From NCBI GenBank assembly GCA_024278345.1, contig JAJRTK010000226.1, forward strand, positions 1 to 11,866: a stretch of 11,866 nucleotides of DNA. The letters are read 5' to 3'. This DNA is from a bacterium. GTDB lineage: Bacteria; CSSED10-310; JAJRTK01. A model generated the notes under the pieces. It searched no databases and was not told the DNA's origin. It worked only from the letters and a program-made list of their open reading frames with translations. Positions 7,778 to 11,866 of this stretch are shown in pieces. Position 1 is the stretch's first letter. The number at the start of each line of letters is the position of its first letter. Made by a program: the position numbers and the translations under genes.

Positions 7778-9298
7778 TCAAATCTCGGTCCCTTGTGGGC
7801 GTTTTTCCCAATGCCGGGCGAGGATTCCAAGGATATCCTTCGGACTCTTGGCAACGACCAACCGGTGGGCTGTGGATACCAGACCGCTGTCCATCAGCTT
7901 TTGTAGCGCGTCATCGATTTCGAAATCGACTTGGATTCCGAACTCATCATGGAGAAAGCGCTCGCAGAGCACGTCGAGATCTTCCTTGGTTTGAGGACCG
8001 GCTTCCCACAAAAAAAAGAGCGCGAGGATCGCCTCTTTGAACTCCTCTTCTTCCAACGCGTCCACCAGGTAACACAAGACGCCTCGTCCGTTGTCCAGGC
8101 TTTTATCGTAGAGTGAATGGGTGACCAGGGATTCGTATCGATCCTTGGCACTCTTGTACCCGAAGAGAACCTTCGCTCCGTACCCCATGGCGCTGAACAA
8201 AACAATGAAGGCCATGACCGGGCTCAAGACCGCGGCCCGGGCTATCTTGAAGGCCACGATGAAGAACCCCGTCAACCCCGTAACCGATAGTTTGATGAGA
8301 TCCACAGGCTGCATGGAGAGCTTCTTGTCGGGGAAAACCACCTCCAGATCCGCCATGGGAATATCCCGGAATGTCTTGATGACGATGGGGCGTACGCCCC
8401 CCTTTGCCGGCTCCGGCAACTTCTCCTTGGAAGGGCGAAACAAAAGAACCAGTTCCTGAAAGGTAGGCTCCTGCAAGCGAACCCTGGAAAAGAGGTTCCC
8501 CAGCCGAACACCGGTGTGTCGAAGGCAAACCCTCTGCAGATACCGCACGCCGTGAATTGTCGCCGAGGCCTTTCCCGCTTGTCCGCTCCCGACGCCCCGG
8601 GAGGCACCCCCATCAGGAACCGTGGTCTCCTCCAACCCGCACTGGGCATCATAAGAAGCCTCGGGCCGCGGCGACGCACTGATCCGCTCCCGACTCCCGG
8701 GATAGACCAGGTGCAGCACTTTTTTCAGGAGCTTCCCCACGAGGTAGTCGAGTTTCTCAAGAAGAAGCCTTCCCTCGAAAACCTCCATCCCTACGCCACG
8801 GTGAAAGATCAGAATGCGCTTGGCGAATTCCGGCACCCTCTTTCCCCCGCGATAGGTGCGTCCTTCAAAGAAGCGCACCAGCAACCCTGCGTCGAGGGAA
8901 CCCCAGTCGATCTGGACTGGAAGCCGAAACAAAAAATCCTCTTCGTTGGCCACATCAAGCTCCTGCTGGGAAAGGAGCCGGAAATTCGCTTTCTCCATCA
9001 CCAAAAGGAAACTCTCAAGAAAACGCGTTTCGGCAGCCTGGATTTCCTCGGCTGCGAAACCTTCGCAATTCCCCAAAAAAGATCGATCATCAAAGAACCG
9101 GTAATCCCTCTTCATGGCCTGCAGCGTCTCATGATAATCCAAGTGGTAAAGAAGCTCCAACCGGCGGCTAACCTCCATGAAGCGATTCCGCTCTGCTTCG
9201 CCTCCCAACCGGTGAAGTAGAGCCTGGACAAGGCGGGACTTGGACACCGGCAAGAAATGCTCGTACTCCACACGCACCTTCACCGGAATTTGGCCCAC
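7778..9298 (-). CDS. DUF3754 (TMEM143-like) membrane protein
   Basis: This 506-residue protein of the DUF3754 family is related to mitochondrial TMEM143 and to cyanobacterial and plant homologues. Its biochemical function is unknown. Near the N-terminus EYEHFLPVSKSRLVQALL matches the family's opening (R-x-FIPv-k-dL). FAKRILIFHRG (about 158-168) is the FxRG-type motif. FRDIPMADLEVVFPDKKLSM (310-329) directly precedes two membrane helices (about 336-353 and 356-380). A soluble C-terminal domain containing ALEEEEFKEAILALFFLWE (about 414-432) and a helix-turn-helix-like end follows. I chose GTG 9298 because GAAGGA sits seven bases upstream and the family motif then starts about ten residues in. 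A GTG at 9343 would add 15 Lys/Arg-rich residues, has a poor SD and would overlap the upstream small ORF. It probably heads the transcript that includes the sensor gene. Confidence 0.85.
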   Translation of the reverse strand: MGQIPVKVRVEYEHFLPVSKSRLVQALLHRLGGEAERNRFMEVSRRLELLYHLDYHETLQAMKRDYRFFDDRSFLGNCEGFAAEEIQAAETRFLESFLLVMEKANFRLLSQQELDVANEEDFLFRLPVQIDWGSLDAGLLVRFFEGRTYRGGKRVPEFAKRILIFHRGVGMEVFEGRLLLEKLDYLVGKLLKKVLHLVYPGSRERISASPRPEASYDAQCGLEETTVPDGGASRGVGSGQAGKASATIHGVRYLQRVCLRHTGVRLGNLFSRVRLQEPTFQELVLLFRPSKEKLPEPAKGGVRPIVIKTFRDIPMADLEVVFPDKKLSMQPVDLIKLSVTGLTGFFIVAFKIARAAVLSPVMAFIVLFSAMGYGAKVLFGYKSAKDRYESLVTHSLYDKSLDNGRGVLCYLVDALEEEEFKEAILALFFLWEAGPQTKEDLDVLCERFLHDEFGIQVDFEIDDALQKLMDSGLVSTAHRLVVAKSPKDILGILARHWEKRPQGTEI

Positions 9299-9304
9299 GT
9301 GGGC
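9293..9304. repeat. 12-bp perfect palindrome over the DUF3754 start codon
   Basis: GCCCACGTGGGC is a perfect palindrome containing CACGTG. It includes the GTG start codon of the DUF3754 gene and ends one base before the spacer to its SD. As RNA it can form only a four-pair stem with an ACGT loop. It could be a small operator or a translation-dampening hairpin, or chance in GC-rich DNA. Confidence 0.3.
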
Positions 9305-9326
9305 ATCCTTCGTCTTTTTTTGTGTG

Positions 9327-9533
9327 TCACGCCTTTTTCTCACTCCGCCCCGGCAAATTCAGCGGCGACATCAGCACCCGCTCGTCCCCTTGTCCACGGC
9401 GCGGTCCCCCAGCGCTCTTCGCGGCGCCAGCTAGAGCTGCCGAGGCACCAACGATGACCACCGCCGCCAAGGATAGTGCTCTCAACCCACCCACCGCAAG
9501 CGCGAGGATGCTCGAATCACCGGGGTCAAGCAC
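9327..9533 (-). CDS. Possible small exported or membrane-anchored protein
   Basis: This 68-codon frame starts at GTG 9533 and ends 28 bp before the DUF3754 start at 9298. An Ala/Val/Leu-rich stretch (about 17-38, containing LRALSLAAVVIVGASAALAG) resembles a signal peptide or single membrane helix. A basic, polar tail ending NLPGRSEKKA follows. First codon positions are strongly G-biased, as in the genuine genes nearby. The frame is preceded by tandem TGA-TAG stops, and the GTG has only a weak GAG-type SD. If real it would be co-transcribed with the DUF3754 gene. I recognise no family. Confidence 0.35.
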   Translation of the reverse strand: MLDPGDSSILALAVGGLRALSLAAVVIVGASAALAGAAKSAGGPRRGQGDERVLMSPLNLPGRSEKKA

Positions 9534-9841
9534 ATCTGCTCGACGTCCAGCCTATCAGGCCTTGGTCATCCCTTCGGCCAGAACAATCGCGGGCCACATG
9601 TCCGAACGACGGACGTGAGCGGCTGCGAGCGACCGGAGGGAACGCAACCAAAAGCAAAACGTCCGGAACGCTGACTCTCCGGCCAATCCCTTTTTTCCAG
9701 TGCCGGTGCCAAGAAGGCCAAGAGCTCTCAATGGCGTCCGCCGAAGAACTCCTCCACCAGGCCAATCCATACGTTGAGTTGACAGTTTTCGACATTTCGG
9801 GTTGAACTTCCCTTTCCTTGTTGCACTGGAGGTGGAGTGTC
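9534..9841. other. Divergent intergenic region ahead of the MoxR/CoxE operon
   Basis: This 308-bp segment lies between minus-strand genes and the plus-strand operon. A 71-codon minus-strand frame (9555-9770, ending in SDMWPAIVLAEGMTKA) is open but has no SD and no recognisable domain. I do not call it a gene. The right end holds the promoter-like TTGACA described separately. I see no terminator, RNA gene or repeat here. Confidence 0.4.
9779..9808 (+). promoter_or_regulatory. Candidate promoter for the 107-residue protein/MoxR/CoxE operon
   Basis: A perfect TTGACA -35 hexamer (9779-9784) is followed after 17-18 bases by a weak -10-like element (TTGAAC/TGAACT at 9802-9808). This would place the start of transcription about 25-30 bases before the first gene's ATG. 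The -10 match is poor, so this rests mainly on the -35 box and its position. Confidence 0.3.
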
Positions 9842-10165
9842 ATGGTCTATTACGTCAAGGGATTCGGGCTGCGCCAAGGGCAGACGCAAAAATTTCTAAC
9901 TTGGCTGGAAACGTTTGATTTTTCTGACTTGCCTCCGGGCATGCAGTTCGTGGACTGCTATTTGAGCTGGGGAGATACGGCTCCGTATGAGGCCGAGATC
10001 TGGTTCAGCTTCGATAGCTGGGAGATGTGCGATTTCCTTCGGGAGTCGAGCATCATGGGTCGTTTCATGACGGAGTGTTCGCTCTTCGTGGACAAGAACC
10101 AGCCGTATCGTTCGTGGTTTTTCACGACGCCCCGGGAAGGCGTGGTTCGGGAGAGCGAGTGGTAG
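9842..10165 (+). CDS. Uncharacterised 107-residue protein, first gene of the MoxR/CoxE cluster
   Basis: This is a small acidic, aromatic-rich cytoplasmic protein (seven Trp, many Phe/Tyr) with no signal peptide or membrane helix. The pattern of YYVKGFGLR at the start, an amphipathic helix (about 13-24), a strand around MQFVDCYLSW (34-43), EAEIWFSF (50-57), a second helix (58-69) and a final SLFVDKNQ strand suggests an alpha/beta fold, possibly a ferredoxin-like/dimeric barrel. This is inference from pattern only. Cys residues at 39, 63 and 79 do not form a known motif. The ATG at 9842 is preferred because GGAGGTGGAG ends four bases upstream. An in-frame ATG at 9818 lies upstream of that SD. 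The stop is 27 bp before the GTG of the MoxR gene, so the two are probably one operon. I recognise no family. Confidence 0.75.
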   Translation: MVYYVKGFGLRQGQTQKFLTWLETFDFSDLPPGMQFVDCYLSWGDTAPYEAEIWFSFDSWEMCDFLRESSIMGRFMTECSLFVDKNQPYRSWFFTTPREGVVRESEW

Positions 10166-10248
10166 ATTTCGGGGGAGTCAGGAGTCGGTAGCGTGGAGCA
10201 GGTTCGGAATTCGGGGGAGTCAGGAGTCGGTAGCGTGGAGAAGGTTCG
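10165..10248 (+). repeat. Two tandem copies of a 42-bp unit, each with an SD and GTG start of the MoxR gene
   Basis: Unit 1 (10165-10206) and unit 2 (10207-10248) match at 40 of 42 positions, differing at 10167/10209 (T/A) and 10199/10241 (C/A). Each unit carries AGGAG (10180-10184 and 10222-10226) eight bases before a GTG (10193 and 10235). Because 42 is a multiple of three, both GTGs are in frame with the MoxR ATPase. Confidence 0.9.
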
Positions 10249-11062
10249 CGAGTGGACGGGAACGTCGGAGTACATCGCATCGGCGGAGCTTCAGCGGATC
10301 GTGCAGGTGGCGCGGCTGTTGGGCCGGCCGTTGCTCATCAAGGGGGAGCCGGGGACGGGAAAGACTCTGCTGGCGCAGTCGTTGGCCCGGGGTCTCGGGA
10401 TGCGGCTTTTGGAGTGGCACATCAAGTCGACGACGAAGGCCCGGGATGGGCTTTATGTTTACGATACGGTGCAGAGGCTGTACGACAGCCGGTTCCAGGA
10501 TCGGGACGTGTCAGACATCCGGCAGTATATTCGCCTGGGGCCTCTGGGCCGGTCGTTTGCGGCTGAAGAGCAGGTGGTGCTGCTCATCGACGAGATCGAC
10601 AAGGCGGACGTGGAGTTTCCCAACGACCTGCTCCACGAGTTGGATGCCATGAGCTTCGAGATCCCGGAGACAGGGGACCGTGTTTCGGCGCGGCACCGGC
10701 CAGTGGTGGTGATCACGTCGAACAACGAGAAGGAGCTTCCGGACGCGTTTCTGCGGCGGGTCGTGTTTCATTTCATTGAGTTTCCCGGGCCGGAGCTGAT
10801 GGGGGAGATCGTGGAGGTCCACTTTCCCGGGCTTTCGGCAAAACTTCTGAAACGTGGGATTACAGCTTTTTATCGTCTCCGCTCCGTGGACGGGCTTCGG
10901 AAGCCGCCTTCCACGAGTGAGCTCATCGACTGGATCGGGGCGCTTCTGGCACATGGGATCGATCCCAAGGAGCTAGAGCGGGGTTTGCCGTTCCTGGGGG
11001 CGCTCCTCAAGCGGGAGCAGGACATGCAGGTGGCGACTCGGGCCACGGGCCGTTGGTCATGA
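10193..11062 (+). CDS. MoxR-family AAA+ ATPase
   Basis: This 289-residue AAA+ ATPase belongs to the MoxR group. Such proteins act as chaperone-like remodellers and are usually encoded next to VWA proteins, as here. Walker A is GEPGTGKT (51-58), Walker B VVLLIDEIDKAD (128-139), sensor 1 VVITSNN (172-178), and a double Arg at 188-189 (FLRRVVF) fits the arginine-finger region. A helical lid domain occupies the C-terminal ~90 residues. Two in-frame GTG starts have identical SD context because of a 42-bp duplication: 10193 (used here) and 10235 (275 residues). The shorter product starts closer to the family's usual N-terminus. The TGA at 11060-11062 overlaps an ATG at 11059, suggesting translational coupling to what follows. 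ATP binding and hydrolysis are well supported; the substrate is not. Confidence 0.92.
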   Translation: MEQVRNSGESGVGSVEKVREWTGTSEYIASAELQRIVQVARLLGRPLLIKGEPGTGKTLLAQSLARGLGMRLLEWHIKSTTKARDGLYVYDTVQRLYDSRFQDRDVSDIRQYIRLGPLGRSFAAEEQVVLLIDEIDKADVEFPNDLLHELDAMSFEIPETGDRVSARHRPVVVITSNNEKELPDAFLRRVVFHFIEFPGPELMGEIVEVHFPGLSAKLLKRGITAFYRLRSVDGLRKPPSTSELIDWIGALLAHGIDPKELERGLPFLGALLKREQDMQVATRATGRWS

Positions 11063-11202
11063 ATCGGGGTGCGGGTGGCGGGGGGGCGTTCGCGGGCATG
11101 GCGCGGGGAGCGGGAGTGATGCGAAGGGATGCAGAGGCATGGCATGGAGAGGCCGCTGGTGGCGGAGCCGTGTGGTTGCTCGCGAACCGGGAAGAAAGCT
11201 GA
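11059..11202 (+). CDS. Possible 47-residue protein between the MoxR and CoxE-like genes
   Basis: This frame begins in an ATGA overlap with the MoxR stop and ends in a TGATG overlap in which its TGA shares a base with the ATG of the CoxE-like gene. The product is Gly/Ala-rich at the start, then mixed (RRDAEAWHGEAAG) and ends VWLLANREES. There is no strong SD before its ATG, so it would rely on coupling from the MoxR gene. It fills a gap of about 140 bp that would otherwise be unusual in this tightly packed operon. It could instead be a chance frame in GC-rich DNA, or the CoxE-like gene may start further upstream (ATG 11139). No known family is recognised. Confidence 0.35.
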   Translation: MNRGAGGGGAFAGMARGAGVMRRDAEAWHGEAAGGGAVWLLANREES

Positions 11203-11866
11203 TGCGAAAGCCGGGCGATGGAGGAGATCGAAAGGGTGTTGACCCGGAATCGGCTGTGGCAGAGAACAGGGCCTTTCTGTTCGGGGATCTCTTCTATGCT
11301 CTTCGGAACGCTGGGATCGAGGTGGGCATCCAGGAGTGGTTGGGGCTGATGGGGGCGCTGGCGGCGGGGGCCATCGAACCGGACCTGGCGGATTTTTATA
11401 CGGTGGCGCGATCGCTGTTGGTGAAGTCGGAGGCTCTTTTCGACACGTGGGACCAGGTGTTCGCCGGGATCTTTGGTGACGGGGAGCTGCCGGCGAAGGC
11501 GGCGGAGGAGCTCCTGGAGTGGCTTTCGAATCCGCTGCCCCTGCCGGAGCTGACGCCGGAGGAGTTGGCGGCCCTGGAGGCGCTGTCGCTGGACGAGCTG
11601 CGTCGGCAGTTCGAGGAGCGGCTCCGGGAACAGGCGGAGCGCCACGACGGGGGCAGCAAGTGGATCGGCACGGGGGGACGTTCGCCATTTGGCCACGGCG
11701 GTGTCAACCCGGCGGGGGTGCGGGTGGGCGGCGTTGGGGGTGGGCGGTCGGCCATCCAGATCGCCACGAAGCGGCGGTTCCGGGATCTGCGGAAGGACCG
11801 GGTGCTGGACACCCGTGGCATCTCCGTGGCCCTGAAGAAGCTCCGGCGGCTTTCCCGGACGGAGGG
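11202..11866 (+). CDS. CoxE-like VWA-domain protein, N-terminal part (cut by the right edge)
   Basis: 221 codons are visible and the frame is open at the edge. The opening AENRAFLFGDLFYALRNAG and GIEVGIQEWLGLMGAL match the helical N-terminal region of CoxE-like proteins, followed by DFYTVARSLLVKSEALFDTWDQVF. An acidic helical linker (LTPEELAALEALSLDELRRQFEERL) comes next. A hallmark glycine-rich segment follows: GGSKWIGTGGRSPFGHGG, NPAGVRVGG and GGGRSAIQIA, then RRFRDLRKDRVLDTRGISVALKKLRRLSR. The VWA domain with its MIDAS metal site would follow outside the window. Such proteins partner MoxR ATPases, for example CoxD/CoxE in maturation of carbon monoxide dehydrogenase. No cox enzyme genes are visible here, so the client is unknown. 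The ATG at 11202 follows a purine-rich GGGAAGAAAG stretch. ATG 11139, in frame, would add 21 Arg/Trp-rich residues. Confidence 0.85.
   Translation, partial: MRKPGDGGDRKGVDPESAVAENRAFLFGDLFYALRNAGIEVGIQEWLGLMGALAAGAIEPDLADFYTVARSLLVKSEALFDTWDQVFAGIFGDGELPAKAAEELLEWLSNPLPLPELTPEELAALEALSLDELRRQFEERLREQAERHDGGSKWIGTGGRSPFGHGGVNPAGVRVGGVGGGRSAIQIATKRRFRDLRKDRVLDTRGISVALKKLRRLSRTE
11714..11744 (+). other. G-quadruplex-forming motif inside the CoxE-like gene
   Basis: Five runs of three or more G occur in 31 bases on the coding strand (11714-11718, 11722-11724, 11726-11728, 11736-11740 and 11742-11744), with loops of 3, 1, 7 and 1. It encodes part of the conserved Gly-rich segment, so the codon choice may be a by-product of protein constraint. 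Confidence 0.45.

Noticed and set aside
8516-9220. Plus-strand 234-codon ORF antisense to the DUF3754 gene
   Set aside because: Its composition matches a shadow frame and the DUF3754 protein on the other strand is well supported.
10870-11688. Minus-strand 272-codon Pro/Arg/Ser-rich ORF
   Set aside because: It is a typical antisense artefact of GC-rich coding DNA over the MoxR and CoxE-like genes, with low-complexity Pro runs and no domain.

Overview
The window is GC-rich bacterial chromosome with several GTG starts, Shine-Dalgarno (SD) sites of the GGAG type and closely packed genes. I cannot name the organism. A secreted endonuclease I with lamin-tail-like repeats, a TMTC-type membrane glycosyltransferase homologue, a sensor kinase with a sugar-binding-like N-terminal domain and a DUF3754 protein together suggest a Verrucomicrobiota/Planctomycetota-like or other deep-branching Gram-negative lineage. 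That is inference from gene content only.

Layout, left to right. (1) 2-187 (+): probable C-terminal end of a gene entering from the left. (2) 281-1939 (-): TMTC/DUF1736-type multi-pass membrane protein of the GT-C fold. (3) 2151-4286 (-): secreted endonuclease I (EndA/NucM family) preceded by two copies of a lamin-tail-like module, each with a calcium-loop-like Asp/Asn motif. (4) 4536-5552 (+): DprA/Smf-family protein with a shortened C-terminus, read divergently from the nuclease. (5) 5566-7688 (-): a transmembrane sensor histidine kinase split by a -1 frame change near 6880. Its kinase half has lost the phospho-accepting His, the N-box Asn and the glycine boxes. (6) 7778-9298 (-): DUF3754 (TMEM143-like) membrane protein, preceded by a possible small exported protein at 9327-9533. 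(7) 9842-11866 (+): an apparent operon of a 107-residue orphan protein, a MoxR-type AAA+ ATPase, a possible 47-residue protein and a CoxE-like VWA protein that runs off the right edge.

How the genes may work together. The MoxR/CoxE pair is the clearest functional unit. MoxR ATPases act as chaperone-like remodelling machines with VWA-protein partners, so the 107-residue protein and the 47-residue ORF are candidate accessory or substrate proteins. The minus-strand DUF3754 gene and sensor gene lie close enough (89 nt) to be co-transcribed. The nuclease, glycosyltransferase homologue and DprA look like independent units.

I see no tRNA, rRNA, CRISPR array, insertion sequence or phage gene. The best leads are the sensor pseudokinase with its frame break, the chain of stop/start overlaps around the 47-residue ORF, and a 42-bp tandem duplication that copies the whole translation start of the MoxR gene. 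No complete undescribed system is proven here.
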